This document shows positions 28,264 through 37,017 of a DNA stretch of 64,000 nt, piece after piece (position 1 is the stretch's first letter; every line of letters begins with the position of its first letter). The DNA is taken from contig NZ_JHXX01000004.1 of NCBI RefSeq assembly GCF_000621605.1, positions 62,001-126,000 of the forward strand, written 5' to 3'. Origin of the DNA: Butyrivibrio sp. MC2021 (lineage in GTDB: Bacteria; Bacillota; Clostridia; Lachnospirales; Lachnospiraceae). The notes under the pieces are model-generated. The model was not told where the DNA came from, did not search any database, and saw nothing but the letters and a program-made list of their open reading frames with translations. Position numbers and translations under genes: made by a program.

Positions 28264-31200
28264 TTATCTTACGGGTCTTGGAACGATCTTGAAGGTAACT
28301 ACCTTCATGCCTCCGAAGCCCTTTTCGGGATTGCCCCAGAGGATTACACTGGCGGTTCCCTTGGAACTATTTTTTGTGTAGGTAAAATCCATTATATCGA
28401 AGGAGTCTTTATCAAAGCCCTCCTTGTTCTTGGCTGTGAAGGTGATGTCATCCTTGGAAATGGTGACCGCATCTCCGGTGTAAACCTGATCTGCCACCTT
28501 GAAGGTAATATCCTTACCGATATGCTTTTTGCTGTCATAAACGCCGTAGTCAGCATGGATCAACGTACCGCTGTAGGCATTTATTCCGGTGACGGTGGCC
28601 ATGATCTTGGCTCCCGGTGCCGGGGCTTCGCTGTCAGTGATCTCAATGCCTGTATCCGCCCCTGTGTCCGGATCGCAGCGGGTATACTTTATGTTCTTGT
28701 CATAGTCCTTGCCGGCCACCAGCTTCTTACCGCTTATGTCGTAGATGTTCACCGGTGATTTCCACTTGCCGGGCTTGGGATTATATACCACGTCATCCGC
28801 ATATACCAGCACCCCGATCCTGGCCTGGATTTTTGCTGCCACAATGGAGAAGAAGGCTTTCTTTTTGCCCGAATAATTTCCTTTTCCCGTGATGGTCACT
28901 GTGGGAGCCTTCTTGTCATCTCCCGAATATGTAAATAACTGATCGTTACCGGTCACCTTATAGGTGTAGTCGATGCCCTCTGTGAGTTCATTTTCTCCCA
29001 GGGTTACCGTAAACTCCGGTATAACTCCGCCCTTTACATAGGGCTCAACGCCCTTGTCACCGCCTTTTTTGAAGGAAACAACAGCTTTCTCAAGGCTGGC
29101 GGCGGTGATGGTATAGGTCTTCTTGGAAAAGCCGCTGTATTTTCCAAGACCTGATACCATAACAATGGCTTTGCCCTTGGCAATATTGTTTAGATAAGTA
29201 AGCTCATAGTCGGTGCCCTCTGTCAGCACACTACCTGCGCCTTTGGATGCCCTTACGGTTACTGCTGGCTTATGAGCTGTTCCGTCATAGGTAAAAGAGC
29301 TCTGGGAAAGGGTGATGTCTGCTTTGCTGAGGCTTATGCCTGTTATCTTGTAGGAGAGGGTCTTACTTCCTGTGAAGCCGCCGATTCCTGTTACTGTGAC
29401 AAAAGCGGTTCCTATCTCAAGGTTGTCCCGGTGAATGAGCTTGTAGTCCCTACCTTCTGTAAGGATGATCTTGCCGCTCTTAACCACAACCTCCGGGATT
29501 ATCTCTTTGCCTGTGTACTCATAGCTCTTACCCACAGTGACCTTGCACTTGGATATAGGTGACAGGTCGTTTCTTGCTATGGTCTGAACAAGGCTTATGG
29601 TGCCTGCAAAATTCCCTCCCTCTATGGCCTTGATGACCACGGTGTTCTGTCCGGCCTTTAAGTAGTCACCGGACTCAGAGTCGGGATATGCATATTCGAA
29701 ATCTTTGCCTGCCTTAAGGGCTTTTTTGCCAAACTTTACAACAGGGGCCGCATGCTGGATCTTGCCGTTGGCTGTGAGGTAAAGTCCTGCGTTGTCCACA
29801 GTCACATCGCTGTCAGAAAGGCTCTTTGGAAGGATTCTGAAGGATGCTGTGGTGGTGCCTGAGAAATTGCCCTTTCCCTTGACGGTAACTGTGGGAGCAA
29901 GGCTCTCAGTAAAGCCCTTGTCTCCTGCTGATAAGGCGTAGGCCAGTTTGTTGTTCTTGTATTTTATCGTATAGTCTTTTCCCTGGGTAAGGAGCTTGTC
30001 TCCAAGGAAAACCCGGACTGCGGGCTTAACTGCCTTGCCGGTGTAGGTCAGGTCTTCTATGGGAAGAATGGTGAACTCTCCTGCCACGGCCTCCTTGTAG
30101 CCCGCGTAGAGGATGAAGTCATCTCCCATTACGGATCTTGTAAGCAATGTGCTCTCTGAAACCTTGTTGCCGGTGCAGTCCTTGCCGGTGTACCAGCCAA
30201 GGAAAACATGGCCCTCGTAGGAAGGCTCAGGAAGTTTTCCGATGGTCAGTCCGTATATTCCGAAAATGGAATCAGGGTCAGTGTCAAGTTTTGTGCCTCC
30301 CTGATAATCCAGTTTTATGTCGGCGGAAAGAATTGTTATCTGCCTGTCAGCGGTAAAGCCGTCCACTTCAACGCTTATCTTGGTGGTTCCGACCTTTTTT
30401 CCGGTGACGGTGACAGAGTCTCCGGAGGAAGAAAGCTGCAGGGAAACCGCTTCAGGATCCTCGGCATTCCAGCTGTAGCCGCCCTTAACATCGCTCTTTT
30501 TCGGGGATACAACTGCATTAAAAGTTGTGCTCTCTCCAAGGTAGATCTCCTGGTCCTCAGGGATTACAGTAACACCTGTTATTGGTGTAAAGGTGGTAAC
30601 TCTGCAGGTTGCGGTCTTGGACATGCACTTGGCTGTGACGGTGGCAACGCCGGATCCGACAGCTGTTATCCTGGCGGTGTTAAGGCCTGTGGCTTCAACC
30701 TTTACCACGGTCTCGTCGGAGCTGGTCCAGGTGACGGTCTTGTCATCGCAGGTCTTCTCCGGGTTGTAGGTGACGGTGAGGATGTCGGAATCGCCGTTAT
30801 TAAGGTTGGCAGTGGACTTATCCAGGGTGATGGATTTGATGACTGCGGTGTGATCCCAGTCTGCCACCAGGTAGTACATGAAGGTATCCCAGACGTAGTT
30901 GGCGAATGTCTCTGTTATGAACTCGCCGGCGTAGCTATTGGCAAACTGTACTACGTTGTACTCATCCACCATTACAACAAAGGGAGAATAATAACCACCG
31001 TAATATTTAAAGGCCTCGGTGGAATCCTGGTTAAAGGATGCAAATCTTATGGATGAGCCGAAATTATTGGCCTTTATATATTTCTTTACCGCGTCTGCAT
31101 CACTGTTTACATCAATGGCGTAGACCTCGATCTTTTTATTCTTAAGGACCTTGTGCTTCTCCAGAGATTTCAGCATCTGGGCGGGATATTTGGAGGTATT

Positions 31201-32457
31201 GCTTTCACCGTAGTGGTAAAAGAGCATGATCTTGGGAATTCCGCTATCAACATCCACGGTGGAGAGCATGGGTTCTCCGTCAATGGAGTTAAAGGAATAT
31301 TCTTTATTCTCCTTTTCAAGGCCGGCTGTGGTCATGCCCCAGTTGTACAGTGAAATGGGGTGCTTTTTCTGGAAAGCGGCGGTATTGTACTCCTTATCCC
31401 TGGGGTGATCCAGGAATTCTATGTCGTTCTCAAGGAATCTCTCCCAGGTGGTGTCGTTGTTGTACCAAGGTCTTTCGGGGTCTGTGCCGTTCCTGACCTT
31501 TACGATATTCCAGGCGTGGTTGATCTTCATGCCCACAATGTATTTGGAAGCCACACCGGCTTCTCTTGTAAGGCGCAGGAAAGCTGTGGAATAGCCCTGA
31601 CATACGCATTTTCCCCTGACCAGAGCAGCATAGGTGCCGTGACAGCCGTAGGTGTTGTCATCGGTGTAGGTAATGGTTTTCCTCAGGTAGTCATCGATCC
31701 TTTTTACCTTCTCATAATCGGAAAGAGAGGAGTTTGTGAGGTCAAGGTCCTTTTTGATATCAGCAACCTTGCTGTTTACCTGCTTCTCCTCATTTGCGGG
31801 ATTGCTGTAGGAAGCGTACATGAAGGTGATGGTGATGTTCCAGGTAGAGCCGTAGCCTTTTCCCGATGCATTGTAACCGATGAGGTTACCCTTGATGTAG
31901 TCGCCGCCGGTGGGGTCTGTCTCATTTGAGTCCACCAGAGCTTGCTGCACAAGGCCTTTGGGATTAAAACTGGAATCGGTGTAGGAGTATGAGGTCTCCC
32001 TTCTTTTCATAGCTTCCTTGACGTCAGAGGCGGAGGCAGTGAACTCCGCACCATCATTATCGGCGGCTTCCTGTGCAGCCTCCGTGAGCTCGTACTCATT
32101 TTCAAAGAAGTACCGAACATCATCCTCTGTATAGGTGCCTTCGTAGCCGGGAGCCACATAGAATTCAAGGGCTTCCTTGGCAGGGTCCTCAGGATTCTCC
32201 TCTTCGATAAGGATTTCCTCTTCGGTGGTGCTATCTTCCCCGGGTTCCTGGGATTCCTCATCCCGGATCAGGATCTCTTCGGTTTCTTCAGCGGGTTCCT
32301 CATCATAGTCCTCAAGGACCGCCTCGGATGCCTCGACGGAAGCTTCCTCTGTGGCTTCAGTCAGCTCCATGGCCTTTGAAGTTGTGGGAAACATTGTGAC
32401 TGCTGTGAGAATGGCAAGACCTGCAGACAGCAATCTTTTGGAATAAGACTTTCGCAT
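28264..32457 (-). CDS. Secreted transglutaminase-like protein with thioredoxin-like, BIG2, InlB and Ig-like domains
   Basis: The protein has 1397 residues from ATG 32457, with AGGAG 6 nt upstream. A signal peptide (1-29) and an acidic leader (EEILIEEENPED) come first. The transglutaminase-like core (about 230-340) shows Cys286 in VCQGYS, His314 in NHAWNIV and Asp335 in YNNDTTW, the expected Cys-His-Asp order. Residues ~405-525 look like a thioredoxin/TlpA fold (KIMLFYHY ... IEVYAIDVNSD ... PFVVMVDEYNVVQF), but the position of the redox CxxC has no cysteines. Two BIG2-type domains (about 542-709), an InlB-like module (about 715-789) and five or more Ig-like repeats follow. Only 44 nt separate it from the GH5 gene upstream, with no terminator between, so the two are probably co-transcribed. 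It may cleave or cross-link proteins or peptidoglycan peptides at the surface; the substrate is not shown. Confidence 0.85.
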   Translation of the reverse strand: MRKSYSKRLLSAGLAILTAVTMFPTTSKAMELTEATEEASVEASEAVLEDYDEEPAEETEEILIRDEESQEPGEDSTTEEEILIEEENPEDPAKEALEFYVAPGYEGTYTEDDVRYFFENEYELTEAAQEAADNDGAEFTASASDVKEAMKRRETSYSYTDSSFNPKGLVQQALVDSNETDPTGGDYIKGNLIGYNASGKGYGSTWNITITFMYASYSNPANEEKQVNSKVADIKKDLDLTNSSLSDYEKVKRIDDYLRKTITYTDDNTYGCHGTYAALVRGKCVCQGYSTAFLRLTREAGVASKYIVGMKINHAWNIVKVRNGTDPERPWYNNDTTWERFLENDIEFLDHPRDKEYNTAAFQKKHPISLYNWGMTTAGLEKENKEYSFNSIDGEPMLSTVDVDSGIPKIMLFYHYGESNTSKYPAQMLKSLEKHKVLKNKKIEVYAIDVNSDADAVKKYIKANNFGSSIRFASFNQDSTEAFKYYGGYYSPFVVMVDEYNVVQFANSYAGEFITETFANYVWDTFMYYLVADWDHTAVIKSITLDKSTANLNNGDSDILTVTYNPEKTCDDKTVTWTSSDETVVKVEATGLNTARITAVGSGVATVTAKCMSKTATCRVTTFTPITGVTVIPEDQEIYLGESTTFNAVVSPKKSDVKGGYSWNAEDPEAVSLQLSSSGDSVTVTGKKVGTTKISVEVDGFTADRQITILSADIKLDYQGGTKLDTDPDSIFGIYGLTIGKLPEPSYEGHVFLGWYTGKDCTGNKVSESTLLTRSVMGDDFILYAGYKEAVAGEFTILPIEDLTYTGKAVKPAVRVFLGDKLLTQGKDYTIKYKNNKLAYALSAGDKGFTESLAPTVTVKGKGNFSGTTTASFRILPKSLSDSDVTVDNAGLYLTANGKIQHAAPVVKFGKKALKAGKDFEYAYPDSESGDYLKAGQNTVVIKAIEGGNFAGTISLVQTIARNDLSPISKCKVTVGKSYEYTGKEIIPEVVVKSGKIILTEGRDYKLIHRDNLEIGTAFVTVTGIGGFTGSKTLSYKITGISLSKADITLSQSSFTYDGTAHKPAVTVRASKGAGSVLTEGTDYELTYLNNIAKGKAIVMVSGLGKYSGFSKKTYTITAASLEKAVVSFKKGGDKGVEPYVKGGVIPEFTVTLGENELTEGIDYTYKVTGNDQLFTYSGDDKKAPTVTITGKGNYSGKKKAFFSIVAAKIQARIGVLVYADDVVYNPKPGKWKSPVNIYDISGKKLVAGKDYDKNIKYTRCDPDTGADTGIEITDSEAPAPGAKIMATVTGINAYSGTLIHADYGVYDSKKHIGKDITFKVADQVYTGDAVTISKDDITFTAKNKEGFDKDSFDIMDFTYTKNSSKGTASVILWGNPEKGFGGMKVVTFKIVPRPVR

Positions 32458-32501
32458 ACTCTTCTCCTCATAATGTTTGATTTATATTTTTAGACTGCAA
32501 T

Positions 32502-33983
32502 TTATCTGAACTTAAGGTAGGGCACAATTTCTCCTGCGGCAAAGCCGGCTTCGTAGTCAGCCTTTGAGGTGGCTGTCCTGGCACTGTTGATGCCGATGCG
32601 GACAAAGGCGCAGCCGGAGGGTATCTCCACGGTTCTTTCCGTGAAACCGTTCCACTCGTTGACCTTGGATAAAAGGTTTCCGGCGCTGTCAAAAAGATAG
32701 ATATAGTGAATGGCCTGGGTGCCCATGGAGCCGCTTCTGGATAGCTGTACATAGAAGTCCGATGCTCCCTGGGGAACGGGGATGTTGCCGGAGCCGTCGG
32801 TGGAAAGAAGTATGGTTCCCCAGTGTTTGTCCTCCTTTATGGCCCCTGTTTTCTGGTCAATGGTCTTGTAAAGGAAATTTGCAGCGTTAAAAACTATCTC
32901 GGTGCCGCTGGAGGTGTAGGCCCGGGGATGTGTAATGGCATCCACCATATCCCGGTTGCAGGTAAGGGCCTTTCTGTCCACAATGGCATAGTTGCTGCCG
33001 TTGTCCCAGTATATGCACTTAAGGCCGTGGGCCGTGGCTCTGGCGATATAGTTGGAGGCATGGACGCCTCTGAACTGGGCCGGAGAATACTTGGTATTGC
33101 TGCCCCACTCTCCGATGACGATGCCGGTTCCGATCTTTTTGGAAAAATTCTCAAGGCCGGAAAAGATATTTTCGATGGCCTGGTCATACTGCTGGGAATA
33201 ACAGTGCACTGTCACCAGGAGTCTGTCGCTGACGCTGTCCCTGGGAAGGACGAAGCTGGTCAGGAAGTCACCGCTGTTTTTATCAAGAAGGGTGGGAACC
33301 ATCAGGACTCTGTCGGCGTTATTGCCACCGGTGCTCCTTACGGTGTCCACAAAGATCTGGTTCATCTCATTGACCTGCTCTGCGGCTTTTTTGCCGTACT
33401 GCCAGGACTTGGCGATGTTGTCCACTTCGTTGTAGCTCTCGAAAATGAGTCTGTAATCGGAGCCTGCAAAATAGGTGGCGATCTCACGCCAGAGGGCTGC
33501 CGAATCGGCTTTTACCTGATTGAATTCGCTGTCGGATACTCCCGCACGGATGATTGAGCCGTCGTGATGGGTGTCCAGGAAGACGTAGAGATTGTCAGCG
33601 AGGCAATAGTCCACCACCTCTTTTACCCTGGCAAGCCACTCCTGTCTCACATGGAGGGTGCCGTTTTCGTCCCTGTAGCTGTGGTTATACCAGGTCACAG
33701 GAACTCTTATGGTATTAAAGCCAAGGGATGCCACGTAGTCGATGAGCTGCTGGGTGACCCTGGGCTGTCCCCAGATGGTCTCCTGGCTGAGGTTGGGCTC
33801 TCCTGCCTTGACGGACTTGGCGTGGTGGGCGTCAAGAGAATTGCCCAGGTTCCAGCCTACTCCGATGGCGGCGTGGATCTCACGGGCTGTGGGCCCGGCG
33901 GCTTTGGTTTCAATGGGATTGGTTATGAATAAGCTTGCGACAATTATGGATATCGCAAGTAATACAGACATTAGTTTACGCAT
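32502..33983 (-). CDS. Secreted GH5 endoglucanase (cellulase-like)
   Basis: The protein has 493 residues from ATG 33983, with GGGGGGAG 4 nt upstream. The signal peptide (about 1-28, ending IETKA) leads into a GH5 barrel (about 30-345): GVGWNLGNSLDAH near the N-terminus, GFNTIRVPVTW, LDTHHDG, acid/base Glu186 in SYNEVDN and nucleophile Glu292 in VIGEWGS. The usual NEP motif is NEV here. A C-terminal module of about 140 residues (from ~350; FYVQLSRSG ... YIYLFD ... VRIGINS) resembles a beta-sandwich binding domain but I cannot name it. Unlike its neighbours it lacks the acidic leader and Ig-like repeats. It is the first gene of a two-gene unit with the transglutaminase-like protein. Likely substrate: cellulose or a related beta-1,4-glucan. 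Confidence 0.9.
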   Translation of the reverse strand: MRKLMSVLLAISIIVASLFITNPIETKAAGPTAREIHAAIGVGWNLGNSLDAHHAKSVKAGEPNLSQETIWGQPRVTQQLIDYVASLGFNTIRVPVTWYNHSYRDENGTLHVRQEWLARVKEVVDYCLADNLYVFLDTHHDGSIIRAGVSDSEFNQVKADSAALWREIATYFAGSDYRLIFESYNEVDNIAKSWQYGKKAAEQVNEMNQIFVDTVRSTGGNNADRVLMVPTLLDKNSGDFLTSFVLPRDSVSDRLLVTVHCYSQQYDQAIENIFSGLENFSKKIGTGIVIGEWGSNTKYSPAQFRGVHASNYIARATAHGLKCIYWDNGSNYAIVDRKALTCNRDMVDAITHPRAYTSSGTEIVFNAANFLYKTIDQKTGAIKEDKHWGTILLSTDGSGNIPVPQGASDFYVQLSRSGSMGTQAIHYIYLFDSAGNLLSKVNEWNGFTERTVEIPSGCAFVRIGINSARTATSKADYEAGFAAGEIVPYLKFR

Positions 33984-34018
33984 AGATCTCCCCCCGAAGT
34001 GCGAACTGTAACACTTAT

Positions 34019-34031
34019 ATCATATCACTAA
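34019..34031 (-). promoter_or_regulatory. Extended -10 promoter of the GH5 gene overlapped by a TTAGTGATA site
   Basis: On the minus strand TGATATGAT (34027-34019) is an extended -10 element about 36 nt before the start codon. The nonamer TTAGTGATA (34031-34023) overlaps it and recurs as an inverted pair at 34167-34191, which suggests an operator. Confidence 0.45.
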
Positions 34032-34166
34032 TGCGTATATTATTGCACCGTTTGGTAGAGAATTATCGTATAGTTTGAATGGTATCCTGAGAAATAAAAA
34101 ATGTATTAAAAGATATTTTTTGTATTATTTTATATTGAAGTATATTTATAATATCGTACAATAATA

Positions 34167-34191
34167 TTAGTGATACCCACAATATCACTAA
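34167..34191. promoter_or_regulatory. Inverted repeat TTAGTGATA, candidate operator upstream of GH5
   Basis: TTAGTGATA (34167-34175) and TATCACTAA (34183-34191) form a perfect 9-bp palindrome with a 7-nt centre, about 145 bp upstream of the single copy over the GH5 -10 element. The rest of 33984-34300 is AT-rich and holds no gene. Confidence 0.45.
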
Positions 34192-34228
34192 AGATGACTA
34201 TCAAAAGTCAATCTTTCACAACACATAC

Positions 34229-34260
34229 GAAGCCGGATGACTGTCCCGTCATCCGGCTTC
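34229..34260. terminator. Strong hairpin at the 3' end of the polysaccharide operon
   Basis: Perfect 13-bp arms GAAGCCGGATGAC (34229-34241) and 34248-34260 enclose 6 nt. It lies 40 nt past the last operon gene. The T-rich tract follows on the plus strand, while the minus strand has none, so its efficiency for the operon is uncertain. Confidence 0.6.
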
Positions 34261-34300
34261 ATTCTTTTGTTTTATATTTTTATGTATGATTTTAGGCTCT

Positions 34301-35458
34301 TCATTGCACAGGCCAAGTGGTAAGAGCCATGAGTACTGCTCCTTGACCCCAAGGATAATTTCCATATGTCTGGTAGTGGACTCCGAAATCATCACAAGAA
34401 CTTAATGCTGCTGTAACGATTCCCTTGGGTGAGTTCTCAAGCATTGAGTGCTGCGCTTTGAGGATGGCTTCCCGGACGGGAGTTTCGTCCTCGAAGATGC
34501 CGGCATTGAGGCCCTGCTCCAGGGCGTAGGTGATCATTCCGGTGGCGGACATATCGATGTGTCCCTCCACAGCCTGGAGCTGCCAGCTAAAGCCGCCGTC
34601 CTCCCTCTGATATTCGATGGCCTTAAAAGCCAGCTCCCTGTACCAGTTAAGGAGCTCTCCCCGAAGGCCTATCTTCTCACTGAGATACACCACCGTCTCA
34701 GAAAGCCCCAGCATCAGCCAGCCATAGGCTCTGCCCCAGCCAAGAAGACCTTTCTTCTCGCTTCTGTAGGCATCCTTGCCGAAGTCATTGGCCCTTTCCT
34801 CTAAGAGCTCGTAGCCGTGGTAATTAAGGCCTGACTTTTTGTCCATGCCGTAGAGCTTGAAGCAGCGAACCTGCTTCACAGCCCTATCAAGATACTCCGT
34901 ATCTCCCACAAACAATGATGAATAGGCGGCATAGAACATGCTCACCTGTCCGATTCCGTCCGCAAAGATATTGGTGCTTCTCTCTCCGTTGTAGATTATG
35001 GCCCCTTCAGAATCCCTGGGAGCCTTTTCAAGATAAGCTGAGATACGATCCGCAGCCTTTTTATACTTCTCCTCCCCGGTGAGCTTATAGAGCCTTACAA
35101 AGGCCACTCCCGCCAGGGCGTCGTCCACAAAATCAAGCTTTCCCTGATACTTTTCCATCCACAGCTGAGTGTGGGCGTTCAGGGCATGAAGGATAGCATC
35201 CCTCACCTGGATATATTTCTTATCCTCCTCGGATGCATCCTCAGCTGCTGCCTTCTTCTCGCACCAGGCCGCTGCCTCCGAAAGGCCCAGCATCAACATT
35301 CCCGCAGGCCAGAACAGCGGGTCCTTGGTCCTTACGGATCTGCCCAGGGCCTTTTTAACCACATCCTTGGCAGCCTGCTTCGGAGACACCACCATGATGT
35401 CCCCCAGCTCCCTTGCGGATTCATGTATTATCTTTTTGATTCTGTCATCTCTTGTCAT
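34301..35458 (-). CDS. GH105-type unsaturated glucuronyl/rhamnogalacturonyl hydrolase, cytoplasmic
   Basis: The protein has 385 residues and no signal peptide; the start at 35458 has AGAGG upstream. It shows the (alpha/alpha)6-barrel features of the GH88/GH105 group: FVDDALAG with Asp112/Asp113, FADGIGQVSMF, GWGRAYGWLMLGLSE, SATGMITYAL and YPWGQGAVLMAL. Characterised members remove an unsaturated uronic acid from oligosaccharides made by polysaccharide lyases. The gene is the last of the polysaccharide operon, 18 nt after the flippase gene, which is an odd place for a catabolic enzyme. It might trim failed or recycled repeat units, or simply be read through. The family call is firm; the substrate is not. 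Confidence 0.82.
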   Translation of the reverse strand: MTRDDRIKKIIHESARELGDIMVVSPKQAAKDVVKKALGRSVRTKDPLFWPAGMLMLGLSEAAAWCEKKAAAEDASEEDKKYIQVRDAILHALNAHTQLWMEKYQGKLDFVDDALAGVAFVRLYKLTGEEKYKKAADRISAYLEKAPRDSEGAIIYNGERSTNIFADGIGQVSMFYAAYSSLFVGDTEYLDRAVKQVRCFKLYGMDKKSGLNYHGYELLEERANDFGKDAYRSEKKGLLGWGRAYGWLMLGLSETVVYLSEKIGLRGELLNWYRELAFKAIEYQREDGGFSWQLQAVEGHIDMSATGMITYALEQGLNAGIFEDETPVREAILKAQHSMLENSPKGIVTAALSSCDDFGVHYQTYGNYPWGQGAVLMALTTWPVQ

Positions 35459-35476
35459 AACTATGCCTCTAAACTA

Positions 35477-37003
35477 TCACTTTCCGGCAAATCTCTGCTT
35501 TATCTTGCCCCAGAGATACTGAAATTCCGGACTTCTTCCGTACAGGATAAAATAGCTGCCGTTAAACACCACTGTAATTATCATGGCCATAAGAATAACG
35601 GTTCCGATATTCAATGTAGCCAGCACCTTCTCGCTGATCAGCATGCAAATTCCAAGAACCACCACCATACTGCAGAGGTACTCCAGAGTCTCAATAAAGT
35701 ACCTTCCTGCACTCTTGTCAAAGCAGGCTTTATAAATAATGATGGGCTTGGTGATATTGGCAATAAGTCCTGAAACCACGGTTCCGATATATACGCCGGT
35801 GATTCCAAGGGGAGTCTGCACCAGTGTGATAGAGATCACCAGATTGACAAAGCCCTGGAAAAGAGCCAGATACTTGTCCTGCTCAAATACTCCCGCCGCT
35901 GTCTTGTAATTACTGAGGACAATTCTGTCCCCCTTAAAATAATAATCCGTCAAAAAGCAGTAAACCGCCGCCGGGGCCAGTATCCAGTTATCTCCAAGCC
36001 ACACTCTGATAAGAGGTGTCAGGAGCACCATAAAGCCCACTGCGGAAAAACCGTATACCCAGGAGGCAAAGAAGCGGTAGACCTTGAACATCTCATACTG
36101 CTTCTCCCGGGACTCCGTGGCGATAAGATTGCCAAAGCCTGAGATAACCGAGTTAAAAATGATATTAACAAAATTGGAAACCGTGCTGACGATCATGTTG
36201 TAGTTGTCCACAACTCCCGCCATGGCCACCTCGATAAAGGATGAGATGATAAGAGCGTCGGTCTGAAGTCTTGCCACATCTCCCACCTTGTGGAAAACCA
36301 GGGCCTTGGTCTTACTCCATACGGTGTCGCTCTCCTCTTTTGACAGAGGCTGAATGTCCTTTTCCTTAAGGTAAGGATAGAGCTTGTCCAGATACCCGGA
36401 TACAAAGATCTTCTGTATGAGCTGAAGGACCGCGTCCGTTATCAGGAAAAGATAGAAGTTTCCTGTGGTCAGCACCACGATTATCTGGCAGAACACCACA
36501 GCGATCTTGGTTATGGTGTTGATATTGGTCTGAATGTAATTCTTTTGCTCAGCATTGATAAGACTGTACTTGTAGGCCACAAAATAGCTGCTGACGGTAT
36601 TAAACAAAAAGATCAGATAGTACAGGATCATGTCCTGCTTGGTGATGTTTCCGGGCTTTTTTACCAGATATTCCAAAAAGGGAATAAGGGCGATTCCGAT
36701 GCCCGCCACCACCATGGCAATTATGTGGTAGGCCTTCCTGTAGAGCTGCATGTAGGACTTGATCTTTTCCCGCTCCCCCCGGGCCACGGGGCCGTAGAGG
36801 CTGAAGTTCAAGGCCGTGCCGATACCCAGCTCCGCCATGTTCAGAATGGACAGAACGTTGGTGTAAAGGCTGTTGATTCCCAGCAGCTGCTCGCTGAGGC
36901 GCATGATAAAAATGGTACGCAAAATAAACGACATAAGCGCCGTTGCTATCTGGCCCACGTAGCCAAAGGCTATATTTCTTGCTGCCTGTTTGGTTCTTCC
37001 CAT
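35477..37003 (-). CDS. Wzx-type polysaccharide flippase
   Basis: The protein has 508 residues and about 12-14 hydrophobic segments, fitting the Wzx/RfbX-type oligosaccharide translocases (MATE/MOP superfamily). The N-terminus KQAARNIAFGYVGQIATALMS and the early LGINSLYTNVLSILNMAELGIG stretch are typical of Gram-positive capsule flippases. It would move lipid-linked repeat units across the membrane for Wzy polymerisation. AGAGG precedes the start. It sits 14 nt after the fucosyltransferase-like gene in the operon. A separate ABC exporter is encoded at 46621-48432, so the locus may have two export routes. Confidence 0.85.
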   Translation of the reverse strand: MGRTKQAARNIAFGYVGQIATALMSFILRTIFIMRLSEQLLGINSLYTNVLSILNMAELGIGTALNFSLYGPVARGEREKIKSYMQLYRKAYHIIAMVVAGIGIALIPFLEYLVKKPGNITKQDMILYYLIFLFNTVSSYFVAYKYSLINAEQKNYIQTNINTITKIAVVFCQIIVVLTTGNFYLFLITDAVLQLIQKIFVSGYLDKLYPYLKEKDIQPLSKEESDTVWSKTKALVFHKVGDVARLQTDALIISSFIEVAMAGVVDNYNMIVSTVSNFVNIIFNSVISGFGNLIATESREKQYEMFKVYRFFASWVYGFSAVGFMVLLTPLIRVWLGDNWILAPAAVYCFLTDYYFKGDRIVLSNYKTAAGVFEQDKYLALFQGFVNLVISITLVQTPLGITGVYIGTVVSGLIANITKPIIIYKACFDKSAGRYFIETLEYLCSMVVVLGICMLISEKVLATLNIGTVILMAMIITVVFNGSYFILYGRSPEFQYLWGKIKQRFAGK

Positions 37004-37017
37004 TTATCTTAACACCT

